A stretch of DNA of 64,000 nucleotides from Collimonas sp. OK607. Its GTDB lineage: Bacteria > Pseudomonadota > Gammaproteobacteria > Burkholderiales > Burkholderiaceae_D. Position numbers and translations under genes: made by a program. The notes beneath the pieces were generated by a model that saw only the letters and a program-made list of their open reading frames with translations, did no database searches and was not told the origin of the DNA. Below, one piece after another: positions 36,189 through 46,175 of this stretch; position 1 is the stretch's first letter; each line of letters starts with the position of its first letter. Location of the stretch: contig NZ_FOKF01000021.1 in NCBI RefSeq assembly GCF_900111995.1, forward strand, positions 29,299 to 93,298, written 5' to 3'.

Positions 36189-37430
36189 ATGACACTGCCG
36201 GCTGACCTTGTCGCACCATTGGCGGTCGCCGCCTGCATTGGCCTGCTGATAGGCGCCGAACGCGAGCGCCGCAAAGGCGATGGCCCGACGCGCAGTCCTG
36301 CGGGTATTCGTACTTTCACGCTAGTTTCCCTGTTGGGCTCCATGAGCATGCTGCTCGATAGTGCCCTATTGCTGGCGGTCCTGACCCTTGCCGTGACGGC
36401 ACTTCTCGCCGTTGCCTATTTCAAGCAGTCTCATGACGACCCCGGGTTAACTACTGAAACAGCATTGATCCTGACGCTGCTGCTAGGCGCACTGGCGGTG
36501 CGGGAAATCCAGCTGGCGGCAGCGCTGAGCGTATTGGTGACCATCGTGCTGGCGGCCCGGGACAGATTGCATCACTTTGCGCGATCCATTCTCAGCCAGA
36601 GAGAATGGAACAACGCATTGGTCTTAGGCGCCGCTGTTTTCGTATTGTGGCCGCTCATGCCGGACCGAACCATCGATCCTTACGCGGTACTCAATCTGCA
36701 TACAATCTGGCGCTTCGTCATATTGATGCTGCTTATCGGCGCATTGGGCCACATTACGCAACGATTACTCGGAGCAAGGCTCGGTTTGCCGCTGACCGGT
36801 CTGTTTTCCGGCTTCGTGTCGAGCATTGCCACCATCGGCGCAATGGGCGTCCGCGCCACCCAGGCGCCGGACCAGCTAAATGCCGCCGCCACCGGCGCGG
36901 TGTTATCGACGGTATCGACACTATTGCAGCTGGCGATAGTGATCGCGGCAACCCACCGGCCTACCCTCCTGGCGCTAGCTTTGCCCTTAGCCTGCGGACT
37001 GGTTGCGGCATTGCTTTATGCAGCGCTGATGATCGCCTTGTCGGCGCATTCCCGGCCTGGACCTGCGCTGCAACTCGGCAGCCCGTTCGATATGAAAGGC
37101 GCCCTGCTGCTGGCACTCATCATTTCCGGCATTCTGCTGATGTCGGGCGCTTTCTCATCCTGGTTTGGTGGTAAGGGCGTCCTGTTAGCATCTTTTATTG
37201 GTGGTTTTGCCGACGCGCACTCGGTAGCAGTTTCAGCTGCGTCCTTCGCCGCACAGGGAAAAATCAGCAGTCACGCAGCCGCAGCACCGATACTCGCCGG
37301 ATTGACCGCCAATAGCATTTCCAAGTGCGTGGTAGCCTTGACAAGCAGCAATCGGGATTTTGCAAAGCGGGTAATCCCCGGCCTGGTCCTGGTGACGTTG
37401 ATGGTCTGGGCCGGTCTGGCATTGAACTGA
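36189..37430 (+). CDS. MgtC/DUF4010-family membrane protein
   Basis: Integral membrane protein of 413 residues with about twelve hydrophobic segments. The N-terminal part (about 5-130) is MgtC/SapB-like (LAVAACIGLLIGAERERRKGD, then RTFTLVSLLGS). The C-terminal part (about 180-410) is a DUF4010 domain with FSGFVSSIATIGAMG and FIGGFADAHSVAVSAA. Family members are linked to Mg2+ homeostasis or acid survival, but the transported species is not established. It lies 28 bp after the second usp gene and is probably in its operon. Confidence 0.82.
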   Translation: MTLPADLVAPLAVAACIGLLIGAERERRKGDGPTRSPAGIRTFTLVSLLGSMSMLLDSALLLAVLTLAVTALLAVAYFKQSHDDPGLTTETALILTLLLGALAVREIQLAAALSVLVTIVLAARDRLHHFARSILSQREWNNALVLGAAVFVLWPLMPDRTIDPYAVLNLHTIWRFVILMLLIGALGHITQRLLGARLGLPLTGLFSGFVSSIATIGAMGVRATQAPDQLNAAATGAVLSTVSTLLQLAIVIAATHRPTLLALALPLACGLVAALLYAALMIALSAHSRPGPALQLGSPFDMKGALLLALIISGILLMSGAFSSWFGGKGVLLASFIGGFADAHSVAVSAASFAAQGKISSHAAAAPILAGLTANSISKCVVALTSSNRDFAKRVIPGLVLVTLMVWAGLALN

Positions 37431-37449
37431 GCAAACTTACAGGTGACAT

Positions 37450-38721
37450 GTGAAACAATTGTCAACATCTGGAAATACGCTTGCCGAGTCGCTCAATCTC
37501 CTGGCCACACGCCGCTTCGGTACATTCTGGATTGCCAGCCTGCTTTCCAATATCGGCACCTGGGCGCAGCAAGTCGCCCAGCCCTGGCTTCTGCTAAGCC
37601 TAGGCGCATCACCATTCCTGATCGGGCTGGACGCCTTCGCTTTGGGCGCGCCGATATGGTTGCTGACCCTGGTCGGCGGCGCCTTGGCTGACCATGCAGA
37701 CCGGCGCCGCGTGATTACGCTGTTCCAGTCGATCCAGATGCTATGTCCGATACTGCTGGTGATACTACTGCTCACTGCTGCCATACAGCCATGGATGGTC
37801 ATCGTCCTTTCACTGATAGTGGGCGTCACCGACGCGCTGTCCATGCCGTCATTCCAGTCGATCGTGCCCTCCCTCGTGAAACACGAGCAAATTGCAGAAG
37901 GCCTGGCATTGAATTCCACGCAGTTCAACCTTTCTCGCATTCTTGGACCGGCCATCGCCGGCATCTTGATGGTTAGCATAGGGGCAGTCGGTTGCTTCGC
38001 CGTCAATGCAGTGTCTTATCTGCCGTTTATTGCCGTGGCCCTGTGGATACTGCCACATACCAAAATGCCGGCGGCGGTCACCAATAAATCTGGCAGCAAC
38101 ACTTTATTTTCAGGCGTCGGCAACATTATCATCGATCCTCTTTTGCGCGGCGCACTGCTTACCGTGCTGACCAGCAGCTTCTTGTGCGGACCCTTGATTG
38201 TCTTTTGCCCGGTGCTAGTCAAAGACGCCTTGCATGGCGACGCACGCCAGTTCAGCATGGCGCTGGGGGCATTCGGTGTTGGCGGCCTGCTCGGCGCGAT
38301 CGCCTTGCTTAGCATCGGTACCGGACATGACCTGCGCCGGCTGAGCTCCTGGTTCGCCGCAGGCTACGGCGCAATTTTGGTATGCGCGGCCCTAAACCAG
38401 TGGTACTGGTTGTTGCCGATTCTATTGGTGTTAGCTGGCTTATCGATGAATGCGAGCAACATCTCGGCGAATTCTCTGTTGCAGGTAAGCGCGAGTCCGT
38501 TGCTGCGCGGCCAGAGTGTCAGCTTATACATGCTTGCCATGCGCGGCGGGCTATCCGTCGGTAGTCTTTTAACAGGTCTGTCTGTGCATCTTATGGGAGT
38601 GCGCTATGCGCTGGCACTCAATGGCGCGCTGGCGCTGGTGGCGCATATCGCGATTGGACGGAAATGGCTGATCTCTGCGCTCCCTGGTTCATCGGCGCAT
38701 GTCGCAGGAACGCCGTCATGA
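37450..38721 (+). CDS. MFS transporter, EntS-like
   Basis: Major facilitator of 423 residues with twelve predicted helices, of the MFS_3/enterobactin-exporter-like type. The N-terminal cytoplasmic motif ALADHADRRRVI and the segment RFGTFWIASLLSNIGTWAQQVAQPW are characteristic. The start is a GTG at 37450 with AGGTGA a few bases upstream. It is 19 bp after the MgtC-like gene, so cotranscription is likely. The substrate cannot be inferred, and no siderophore genes are near. Confidence 0.85.
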   Translation: MKQLSTSGNTLAESLNLLATRRFGTFWIASLLSNIGTWAQQVAQPWLLLSLGASPFLIGLDAFALGAPIWLLTLVGGALADHADRRRVITLFQSIQMLCPILLVILLLTAAIQPWMVIVLSLIVGVTDALSMPSFQSIVPSLVKHEQIAEGLALNSTQFNLSRILGPAIAGILMVSIGAVGCFAVNAVSYLPFIAVALWILPHTKMPAAVTNKSGSNTLFSGVGNIIIDPLLRGALLTVLTSSFLCGPLIVFCPVLVKDALHGDARQFSMALGAFGVGGLLGAIALLSIGTGHDLRRLSSWFAAGYGAILVCAALNQWYWLLPILLVLAGLSMNASNISANSLLQVSASPLLRGQSVSLYMLAMRGGLSVGSLLTGLSVHLMGVRYALALNGALALVAHIAIGRKWLISALPGSSAHVAGTPS

Positions 38722-38753
38722 AACAGAAGCCGTACCAGGAAACCCGCGAATCT

Positions 38754-38767
38754 TTGATCGAAATCAA
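38754..38767 (+). promoter_or_regulatory. FNR-type site for the desaturase gene
   Basis: TTGATCGAAATCAA is an exact match. TACGAT (38790-38795) is centred 32 bp downstream as a -10, giving a leader of about 32 nt to the ATG at 38834. It is in the 112-bp gap after the MFS gene. Confidence 0.82.
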
Positions 38768-38833
38768 CGTCAGCCTTCCTTATATCGCCTACGATCGGCT
38801 GGCATTTTTATTTTTTTATCAAAGGTTTGCCAA

Positions 38834-39922
38834 ATGATTCCCATCCGCTTACCCGATCCGGTATCGCCGTCGGCCGCCATGCCGCACCGTAAAGTCATCC
38901 GCTCATGGCTGCTGCCTGTCGTACAGCGCAGTACGGGCCGCGCGCTGGCGTTGGTCCTGCTTGACCTGGTCTTGTTTTCGCTGGCGATCGTCGCCACCGT
39001 CTGGTTGCAAAATATTGCAGCCAAATTATTACTCGGCATGATCGCCGGTTTTATCATCGGCCGCCTCTTCATTCTCGGCCACGATGCCTGTCATCAAAGC
39101 TTTACGCCGCACCGGCGCCTCAATCGCTGGCTCGGCCGCCTGGTTTTCCTGCCGTCGCTGACGCCATATAGCCTGTGGGATGTCGGCCATAACGTAGTGC
39201 ACCATGGTTACACCAACCTGAAAGGTTTCGACTTTGTCTGGCATCCGTTGTCGCTGGAGGAATTCCAGGCCCTGCCGCGCTGGCGCCAACGGTTGGAACG
39301 TTTCTATCGCAGCGGTTGGGGGCCTTGGCTGTACTACCTGGTTGAAATGTGGTGGCAACGCATGTACTTCCCCAGCCGGAAGACAATGCCGACCCGGCGC
39401 TCGGTATTCATCTGGGACGGTGTGCTGGTCACGTTTGCAGCAACGTTCTGGATAGCAGCGCTAAGCGTTGCCGCGATCGCAACCGGGCAGCCGGTGTGGC
39501 TGACCTTGATGGCCGGCTTTGCATTACCGTTCGTGTTCTGGAATGCGATGATCGGTTTTGTGGTCTATGTACACCACACCCATACCGGCGTTGCCTGGTA
39601 CGACCAGAAAACCGTGTGGGCGGCGGCACAGCCATTTGTCTCAACTACGGTTCACCTGACGTTTCGCTATCGTGTCGGCGCGCTACTGCATCACATCATG
39701 GAACACACCGCGCACCATGTCGATATGAGTATCCCGCTGTATCGCTTGAAAAAAGCGCAGCAGATCCTGGAAGTCATGCTGCCGTCGCGCATCGTGATCC
39801 AGAAATTTTCCTGGCGCTGGTATTTCGATACGGCGCGCCGCTGCAAACTCTACGATTTTCGGCGCCGCTGCTGGACAGATTTTTCCGGCATACCCACCAG
39901 TGCGTCGGCAAACGCCAACTGA
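38834..39922 (+). CDS. Membrane fatty acid desaturase
   Basis: Di-iron membrane desaturase of 362 residues. The three histidine boxes are GHDACHQ (around 81), HNVVHH (around 121) and HHIMEHTAHHVD (around 285), separated by hydrophobic pairs. It introduces a double bond into acyl chains using O2 and electrons. An upstream in-frame start at 38699 overlaps the MFS gene. The ATG at 38834 is downstream of the promoter predicted from the FNR site and so was chosen. An oxygen-consuming enzyme under an anaerobic-type promoter would help to keep membranes fluid when oxygen is limiting but present. Confidence 0.9.
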   Translation: MIPIRLPDPVSPSAAMPHRKVIRSWLLPVVQRSTGRALALVLLDLVLFSLAIVATVWLQNIAAKLLLGMIAGFIIGRLFILGHDACHQSFTPHRRLNRWLGRLVFLPSLTPYSLWDVGHNVVHHGYTNLKGFDFVWHPLSLEEFQALPRWRQRLERFYRSGWGPWLYYLVEMWWQRMYFPSRKTMPTRRSVFIWDGVLVTFAATFWIAALSVAAIATGQPVWLTLMAGFALPFVFWNAMIGFVVYVHHTHTGVAWYDQKTVWAAAQPFVSTTVHLTFRYRVGALLHHIMEHTAHHVDMSIPLYRLKKAQQILEVMLPSRIVIQKFSWRWYFDTARRCKLYDFRRRCWTDFSGIPTSASANAN

Positions 39923-40014
39923 TCCGGGCGGCAATCCGGCCATCAGGCGATGTCTGGCGGTAAAATAGCGTGTTGCGGCAAGCCGCAATGCCCTATCCTC
40001 TACCGGACTTCGCC

Positions 40015-40767
40015 ATGCATCAGCCTTCCCCTCACACAGCACCGTTACTCGACATCGCCGCCCTGCGCAAAAGTTGTTCCTCCTGCAGCATGCATCAATT
40101 GTGTTTGCCGATGGGACTGGACGAGTCCGACATGCTGCGTCTCGACAGTATTATCGGCCGCCGCCGTGTGCGCCGGGACGATACCTTGTATCGGATCGGC
40201 GACAAATTCGGTTCCCTGTATGCGGTGCGGGCAGGACAATTCAAAACCTATCAAGCCAATCCAGACGGCGCCCGGCAAATCACCGGCTTCCAGATGAGCG
40301 GTGAATTACTGGGTATGGATGCGATCAGCACCGACAGCCATCAGTGCGATGCGGTGGCCTTGGAAGACAGCGAGGTATGCGACATTCCGTTCGCCCGGCT
40401 AGAAGAACTGTTCGGCGATATTCCGACACTGCTGCGGCATTTCCACCGCATCATGAGTAAGGAAATCACGCGTGAGCAAAGCATCATACTGTTACTCGGC
40501 AATATGCGTGCCGAGCAGCGTTTTGCGGCGTTCCTGGTAAATCTGTCGTCGCGCTACGCTGCGCGCGGTTATTCATCGACCAACTTCCAGCTACGCATGA
40601 CGCGCGAGGATATCGGCAATTATCTTGGCCTGACGATCGAAAGCGTCAGCCGCCTGCTGTCCAAGTTCAGGAAGGAAGGCATACTGAAGGTCGATAAACG
40701 GGATCTCGAACTGGCCGATTTCCCGGCATTGAAAATATTGGCAATGGGCGCAGACACCTGCAGCTGA
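40015..40767 (+). CDS. FNR-type oxygen-sensing regulator 2
   Basis: Second FNR of 250 residues. Cysteines 21, 24, 30 (CSSCSMHQLC) and 112 match the cluster ligands, and the helix-turn-helix TREDIGNYLGLTIESVSRLL has the same E-x-x-S-R recognition residues as the paralog at 26957. By eye the two are about three quarters identical over the shared length. The ATG at 40015 was chosen. An ATG at 39988 and a GTG at 39970 are alternatives. No FNR site lies directly upstream, so it may be read from the desaturase promoter. It is convergent with the cbb3 operon. Confidence 0.93.
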   Translation: MHQPSPHTAPLLDIAALRKSCSSCSMHQLCLPMGLDESDMLRLDSIIGRRRVRRDDTLYRIGDKFGSLYAVRAGQFKTYQANPDGARQITGFQMSGELLGMDAISTDSHQCDAVALEDSEVCDIPFARLEELFGDIPTLLRHFHRIMSKEITREQSIILLLGNMRAEQRFAAFLVNLSSRYAARGYSSTNFQLRMTREDIGNYLGLTIESVSRLLSKFRKEGILKVDKRDLELADFPALKILAMGADTCS

Positions 40768-40778
40768 TTCCAGGCGAC

Positions 40779-41351
40779 TCAGTCGTCTGCCGCCCTCATG
40801 GCGAGCGGATTCAATTCCACGCTGCGTTGCCGTGGCCAGTTCCAGGTAGCATGCAGGCGCCAGTCGTGCTGCCCGTCTTCAATCAGGATCTGCCAGCGCG
40901 CCATCTCCAGCAATGGCAGGTGCACCGAAAAATTTCCTTGAACGTTCGGCAGTACAAACAAGTCGATATCTTTTTCAGGTAAAGTCGAATGAATCAGGCG
41001 CAGCCGCAACCGACGATCGGCTAGCGGCGCCGTGCCGTGACCGGACTGGTCGGCGATGTTGCGCAAATTGCCGCTGAGGATTCCCTGCACGGCGTCGTAG
41101 CGCAGACTGCCGACAATGCCGCGCCGTATCGCCTCCTCGTCCCGACGCAGATCCTGATTGATCGCATTGCCCTCTTTATAATAGTCGTCTTCCACCAGCG
41201 CATCTTGCCGGGAGAATGCCAGCCAGCCGGTATAACTGGCCGCCACTACGACCACCAGCGGGCCCAGTATCAGAAACCATGGCCAGCGCTGAGCGTACCA
41301 CGGCGTGGAAGCAGTAGAAAACCCGGCCGTCGAATGTGCTTGGTTGTTCAT
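40779..41351 (-). CDS. ccoH: cbb3 oxidase assembly protein CcoH (FixH)
   Basis: Protein of 190 residues with one N-terminal membrane helix (WFLILGPLVVVVAASYTGWLAF) followed by a periplasmic domain with YYKEGNAINQDLRRDE, the FixH/CcoH signature. It is needed for stable assembly of cbb3 oxidase. The frame is open to 41450. The ATG at 41351 gives the normal length. It lies 46 bp after ccoG and is the last gene of the cco operon, ending 11 bp from the convergent fnr2 stop. Confidence 0.9.
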   Translation of the reverse strand: MNNQAHSTAGFSTASTPWYAQRWPWFLILGPLVVVVAASYTGWLAFSRQDALVEDDYYKEGNAINQDLRRDEEAIRRGIVGSLRYDAVQGILSGNLRNIADQSGHGTAPLADRRLRLRLIHSTLPEKDIDLFVLPNVQGNFSVHLPLLEMARWQILIEDGQHDWRLHATWNWPRQRSVELNPLAMRAADD

Positions 41352-41397
41352 GATTATCCTGTTCGTCTCGTGTAATTCAATCGGGTTCCCGGCGGTT

Positions 41398-42798
41398 TCA
41401 TCTTGGTATATAAAACACGGCTTTTTCATTCGCCTGCGACCTGGCGCCATCTAGTCCCTGCAGCCTGAAAGAAATACTGTTGGAACCCGGCCGGCCCTGC
41501 CCGTGCGGTACTCTTACCCGCACCGGAATCAGCCGCGTCTCAGTGGCGGCGAGCGTTATTTCGCTATCGCCAGACAGTGCGATGCCGTCGATGCCAACCA
41601 CACTTATCTTGTAACGATGCGGCATTTCGTCGGCATTGATTGCCTGCAGCCGATAAACGTTCTCAACCATGCCGTCCTCGACTTCCCTGCCCATGGAGCC
41701 GCGATCCCGGATCACATCTACCTTGAGAGGCACCCTGAGTATCAGCGACCCAAGGAAGACCGACACGATCACCAGCAGCGCCGAGCTGTAGATCAATACG
41801 CGCGGGCGAAAAATTCGACGTAGGATGGCCGCCGCCGGCAAGTTCTCCGTGATCGCATGTTCCGTTGAATATCGGATCAGTCCGCGCCGGGCGCCGATCT
41901 TGTCCATCACCATATTGCAAGCGTCGACACAGGCGGCACAGCCGATGCACATGTATTGCAGGCCCGCCCGAATATCGATCCCGGTCGGACAAACCTGCAC
42001 GCACATGCTGCAATCGATGCAGGGAGAAGATGTCGGTGCCGGTGTTTTCTGGAAGCTGTTAGAACGCGGTTCGCCGCGCGCCGCATCGTAGGTAACGATC
42101 AAGGAATCGCGATCGAACATGGCGCTCTGGAAGCGGGCATACGGGCACATGTATTTGCACACCTGCTCCCGCATCCAGCCTGCATTGCCATACGTGGCGA
42201 AGCCATAGAACAAAACCCAGAACCACTCCCACGATCCCAGGCCAAGTACGCTCGCCTCGCGCGCAAGATCGTGGATAGAGGTGAAGTAACCGACGAAAGT
42301 AAAACCGGTCCACAAAGCCACGACGCCCCAGGCCAGATGCTTGCCGCTTTTACGCAGCAATTTATCGAGCGACCACGCTTGCCGGTCGAGCCGCATGCGC
42401 GAACTGCGCGGCCCTTCTATCCGGCTTTCTATCCACAAGAATATCTTGGTGTACACCGTTTGCGGGCAAGCGTAGCCGCACCAGACCCGGCCGGCGATTG
42501 CCGTAAACAGGAACAGCGAAAACGCGCAGATAATCAGCAGCACCGCAAGATAGATAAAATCCTGCGGCCACAGCACGATGCCGAACAAATAGAATTTGCG
42601 CGCGGCCAGGTCGAACAGCACTGCCTGGCGGCCATTCCACCTTAACCACGGCATGCCATAAAATACCAGCTGCGTCAGCCAGACACATGTCCAGCGTAGC
42701 GTGGCGTAACGCCCGCTCACATCGCGAGGATATATTTGCTGCCGCGCCTGGTACATCCTGACAATGGCAGTCTTAGGAGAAGATTCACTCGCGTTCAT
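41398..42798 (-). CDS. ccoG: Polyferredoxin-type cbb3 assembly protein CcoG (FixG)
   Basis: Membrane protein of 466 residues with about five helices. The N-terminal part holds WCGYACPQTVYTKIF and the signature of the NapH/CcoG family. Two 4Fe-4S motifs (CIDCSMCVQVCP and CIGCAACVDACN) follow at about 285-320, then a helix and a periplasmic immunoglobulin-like domain. CcoG reduces Cu2+ to Cu+ for CuB insertion into CcoN. It is 21 bp after ccoP. Confidence 0.95.
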   Translation of the reverse strand: MNASESSPKTAIVRMYQARQQIYPRDVSGRYATLRWTCVWLTQLVFYGMPWLRWNGRQAVLFDLAARKFYLFGIVLWPQDFIYLAVLLIICAFSLFLFTAIAGRVWCGYACPQTVYTKIFLWIESRIEGPRSSRMRLDRQAWSLDKLLRKSGKHLAWGVVALWTGFTFVGYFTSIHDLAREASVLGLGSWEWFWVLFYGFATYGNAGWMREQVCKYMCPYARFQSAMFDRDSLIVTYDAARGEPRSNSFQKTPAPTSSPCIDCSMCVQVCPTGIDIRAGLQYMCIGCAACVDACNMVMDKIGARRGLIRYSTEHAITENLPAAAILRRIFRPRVLIYSSALLVIVSVFLGSLILRVPLKVDVIRDRGSMGREVEDGMVENVYRLQAINADEMPHRYKISVVGIDGIALSGDSEITLAATETRLIPVRVRVPHGQGRPGSNSISFRLQGLDGARSQANEKAVFYIPR

Positions 42799-42819
42799 GA
42801 TTGGCTGTCAGGCTTGCGG

Positions 42820-43779
42820 TCATTGTGAGGTGGCTGCATGGCGATCAAGTGCGACCACGCTACCGGGATGGTTCGACAAGCTCCACACATAGGCTGCAAG
42901 CACATGCACCTTCGGTTCGCCTAGAAAGTCCTTGAATGACGGCATGGTGTTATCGCGCCCTTTGCGGATGGTTTCCATGATGGTGTCGACGCTGCCGCCG
43001 TATAGCCAGATCTTGTCGCTCAGGTTCGGCGCGCCGATGGCCTGGTTGCCGACCCCGCCGCTGCCGTGGCAGCCCATGCAAACGGTAAACTTCGGTTTGC
43101 CGAATACCGCCTTGATCGGATCATGCGTCGAGCCGGACAGGCTCAGCACATAATTTGCTACGTTCTCGACATCCTTGTCGCCTCCCAGCGCCGCTCCCAT
43201 CGGCGGCATGACGCCATGCCGGCCTTCCATGATGGTGGTCTTGATGGTTTCCGGCGCGCCGCCATGCAGCCAGTCCTGGTCCGTCAGGTTCGGAAATCCT
43301 TTATTGCCGCGGGCGTCAGAACCATGGCATTGCGCACAGTAAGTCAGGAACAGGCGCTCACCTATCGCATGCGCCTGCGGATCGGCGGCGACGGTTTTCA
43401 AGTCCTGGTGCAGGTATTTGTTGAACATGGGGCCGTAGTCGGCATCGGCTTTTTTCAGCTCGGCCTGATAGGCGCTGCTTGATTTCCAGCCAAGCTGACC
43501 GGCGAAACTACCGAGGCCGGGATACAGCACCAGATAGACCAGGGCAAAAACGATGGTCACGTAGAACAGCCACATCCACCAGCGCGGCAAGGGGTTATTC
43601 AATTCGCCCAGGTCGTCGTCCCAGACATGGCCGGTAGTATTGTCAGCGGGATCCTGCCCCGGTTCAAGCGTGACCCTCCGGCTGCCCTGCATCCACAACA
43701 GCACGCCACAGCCGAAAATGCTGAGTATCGTCAATACGGTGATATAGGGGCTCCAGAAGCCATCGGTAAAATCAGCCAT
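42820..43779 (-). CDS. ccoP: cbb3 oxidase diheme subunit CcoP
   Basis: Membrane-anchored cytochrome of 319 residues that passes electrons to CcoO and CcoN. Two N-terminal helices (about 10-30 and 65-90) precede two cytochrome c domains with CAQCH and CMGCH motifs. The start at 43779 (MADFTDGFWSPYI) overlaps the ccoQ stop by 8 nt. An upstream ATG at 43797 is not needed. In the island it is the natural electron entry point for soluble carriers such as c-type cytochromes or HiPIP. Confidence 0.96.
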   Translation of the reverse strand: MADFTDGFWSPYITVLTILSIFGCGVLLWMQGSRRVTLEPGQDPADNTTGHVWDDDLGELNNPLPRWWMWLFYVTIVFALVYLVLYPGLGSFAGQLGWKSSSAYQAELKKADADYGPMFNKYLHQDLKTVAADPQAHAIGERLFLTYCAQCHGSDARGNKGFPNLTDQDWLHGGAPETIKTTIMEGRHGVMPPMGAALGGDKDVENVANYVLSLSGSTHDPIKAVFGKPKFTVCMGCHGSGGVGNQAIGAPNLSDKIWLYGGSVDTIMETIRKGRDNTMPSFKDFLGEPKVHVLAAYVWSLSNHPGSVVALDRHAATSQ

Positions 43780-43978
43780 GGTGACGCTCCCTGGCATTCA
43801 GTTGCGCCTTCACCTTATCGAGCTGTTCCTGGTCGTCGGCGAACGGCAGCAATGCCGCCTCGTCGAAATCCTTGGGACGTTTCCGAATATAACTCCACCA
43901 GACAATGCCGATAAAAGTGACAAAGCTGATCAGGGTAATGATGCTGTGCGCCTCAATCAGTATTTTTTGAATGGCCAT
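43772..43978 (-). CDS. ccoQ: cbb3 oxidase small subunit CcoQ
   Basis: Small protein of 68 residues with one membrane helix (IITLISFVTFIGIVWWSYI) followed by a polar tail rich in charge, as in CcoQ/FixQ. It lies 2 bp after ccoO and overlaps ccoP by 8 nt. CcoQ stabilises the assembled oxidase. Confidence 0.93.
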   Translation of the reverse strand: MAIQKILIEAHSIITLISFVTFIGIVWWSYIRKRPKDFDEAALLPFADDQEQLDKVKAQLNARERHHG

Positions 43979-43980
43979 GA

Positions 43981-44595
43981 TTATCTCTCCGCCTTGATCT
44001 GTGTTCCCAATCCTTGCAAATAGGCGATCAACGCATCTTGCTCGGTCTTGTTTTCCAATGCTGCCGGCGCGGCGGCGATCTCGGCATCGGTGTAAGGATC
44101 GCCCAGGCGCTGTAGCGCACGCAGGTGCGGCACGATATCTTCAGGTACCAGGCGAGTCGATTCCAGCCACGGATAGCCGGGCATGTTCGATTCCGGCACC
44201 AGGTCGCGCGGGTTGTGCAGATGGGCGCGATGCCATTCGTCGCTATAGCGGCCGCCGACGCGCGCCAGATCGGGGCCGGTGCGCTTCGACCCCCACTGGA
44301 ACGGCCGGTCGTAGACTGATTCGCCAGCCACGGAATAGTGGCCGTAGCGTTCCGTTTCGGCACGGAATGGCCGGATCATCTGGGAATGACAGTTGTAGCA
44401 GCCTTCGCGTATGTAAATGTCGCGCCCTGCCAGCCGCAACGGTGAATAGGGCCGCAGGCCGGTAATCGGCTGGGTCGTCGACTTCTGGAAAAACAAAGGC
44501 ACGATTTCCGCCAGGCCGCCGACGCTGACTACCAGAATCACCAGTCCGATCAACAGCCAGTGATTTTTTTCTATCGATTCATGTGAGAATTTCAT
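43981..44595 (-). CDS. ccoO: cbb3 oxidase monoheme subunit CcoO
   Basis: Cytochrome c subunit of 204 residues. The N-terminal helix ([23 protein letters not shown]) anchors it. The haem motif CYNCHSQM lies near residue 70 in the context [31 protein letters not shown], typical of CcoO/FixO. It transfers electrons from CcoP to CcoN. It is 34 bp after ccoN. Confidence 0.97.
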   Translation of the reverse strand: MKFSHESIEKNHWLLIGLVILVVSVGGLAEIVPLFFQKSTTQPITGLRPYSPLRLAGRDIYIREGCYNCHSQMIRPFRAETERYGHYSVAGESVYDRPFQWGSKRTGPDLARVGGRYSDEWHRAHLHNPRDLVPESNMPGYPWLESTRLVPEDIVPHLRALQRLGDPYTDAEIAAAPAALENKTEQDALIAYLQGLGTQIKAER

Positions 44596-44629
44596 GCCCG
44601 CGCTCCAGATTCAAAATAAGTCTGCTGCT

Positions 44630-46111
44630 TCATAGCGTCTCCACCGCGTCGGTTGCGATGTTGGCCGCAGGTACCAGCACCGGCGCCACGGGATGAGTAC
44701 GCGGCACCGTGATACGCGTATCCACCGGGAAGCTATAACGCATCGTTTTGAAAGTGTTGAAAGCCATCAGCAGCATGCCGCTCAGATACAGCAGGCCGCC
44801 GAAGAAGCGAATCACGTAGTAGGGATAAGTCGCCTTGACTACTTCAACGAAGGCATAGGTCAGCGTGCCGTCCGGATTCACCGCACGCCACATCAATCCC
44901 TGCATCACACCGGCAATCCACATCGCGGCGATGTACATGACGATACCGATGGTAGCCATCCAGAAATGCAGCTCGATCATCTTTACGCTCCACATCTGCT
45001 GCTTGCCCACCAGGCGCGGAATCAGGTAATACATCGAGCCCATCGTGATGAAGCCGACCCAGCCCAGCGCACCGGAGTGGACATGGGCGATACCCCAGTC
45101 GGTGTAGTGCGACAAGGCGTTGACGGTCTTGATCGCCATCATCGGGCCTTCAAAGGTTGCCATGCCGTAGAACGACAGCGACACCACCAGGAATTTGAGG
45201 ATGGGATCGGTGCGTAATTTATGCCACGCGCCCGACAAGGTCATCATGCCGTTGATCATGCCGCCCCAGGATGGCGCCAGCAGGATAAGCGAAAACACCA
45301 TGCCCAGCGACTGGGTCCAGTCCGGTAGTGCGGTGTAGTGGAGATGGTGCGGGCCGGCCCACATGTAGGTGAAAATCAATGCCCAGAAATGGACGATCGA
45401 CAGACGATAGGAATACACCGGGCGCTCAGCCTGCTTGGGAATGAAGTAATACATCATGCCGAGAAAGCCGGCGGTCAGGAAAAATCCCACCGCATTATGG
45501 CCGTACCACCATTGGATCATCGCGTCCTGGACGCCGCTATACGCAGAGTAGGATTTGGTCAGGGTGGCTGGCATGGCCATGCCGTTAACTACGTGCAACA
45601 GCGCCACGGCAATGATGAAAGCGCCGTAAAACCAATTGGCTACATAGATATGCGCAACCTTGCGCTTGGCAAGCGTACCGAAGAACACGACGGCGTATGC
45701 CACCCACACCACGGCCAGCAGAATCGCAATCGGCCACTCCAGTTCGGCATATTCCTTGCCGCGGGTGTAGCCCATCGGCAGGGTTATGGCGGCCAGCACG
45801 ATCACCAGTTGCCAACCCCAAAAGGTAAATGCAGCCAATCCGTCCGAGAACAGGCGCACCTGGCAAGTCCGTTGCACTACATAGTAGGAAGTTGCCATCA
45901 ACGCGCTGCCGCCGAACGCGAAGATCACGGCGTTGGTATGCAAGGGCCGCAGCCGGCCGAAACTTAGCCAGGGAATGTCGAAATTCATTTCCGGCCACGC
46001 CAGCTGGGCCGCAATCAACAAGCCGACCGCCATGCCGACCACGCCCCACACTATCGTCGCAATCGAAAATTGCTTGACGACCTTGTAGTTATAGTTAAGC
46101 GCCTTTTCCAC
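44630..46111 (-). CDS. ccoN: cbb3 oxidase catalytic subunit CcoN
   Basis: Haem-copper oxidase subunit I of the cbb3 (C-type) class, 493 residues with about twelve helices. Histidine ligands are in the segments [10 protein letters not shown] (low-spin haem) and [11 protein letters not shown] (CuB), with HVHSGALGW later. It reduces O2 with very high affinity. An upstream GTG at 46135 is in frame, but GGGGAGAG sits 8 nt before the GTG at 46111. The FNR site at 46176 puts transcription start near 46141, leaving a leader of about 30 nt for the 46111 start, so 46111 was chosen. Confidence 0.95.
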   Translation of the reverse strand: MEKALNYNYKVVKQFSIATIVWGVVGMAVGLLIAAQLAWPEMNFDIPWLSFGRLRPLHTNAVIFAFGGSALMATSYYVVQRTCQVRLFSDGLAAFTFWGWQLVIVLAAITLPMGYTRGKEYAELEWPIAILLAVVWVAYAVVFFGTLAKRKVAHIYVANWFYGAFIIAVALLHVVNGMAMPATLTKSYSAYSGVQDAMIQWWYGHNAVGFFLTAGFLGMMYYFIPKQAERPVYSYRLSIVHFWALIFTYMWAGPHHLHYTALPDWTQSLGMVFSLILLAPSWGGMINGMMTLSGAWHKLRTDPILKFLVVSLSFYGMATFEGPMMAIKTVNALSHYTDWGIAHVHSGALGWVGFITMGSMYYLIPRLVGKQQMWSVKMIELHFWMATIGIVMYIAAMWIAGVMQGLMWRAVNPDGTLTYAFVEVVKATYPYYVIRFFGGLLYLSGMLLMAFNTFKTMRYSFPVDTRITVPRTHPVAPVLVPAANIATDAVETL

Positions 46112-46175
46112 GTTCTTCTCTCCCCAAAATACCACTGCAATGGAGCGAGGTTAACTGGCTACGGCCGGTTTCTCT

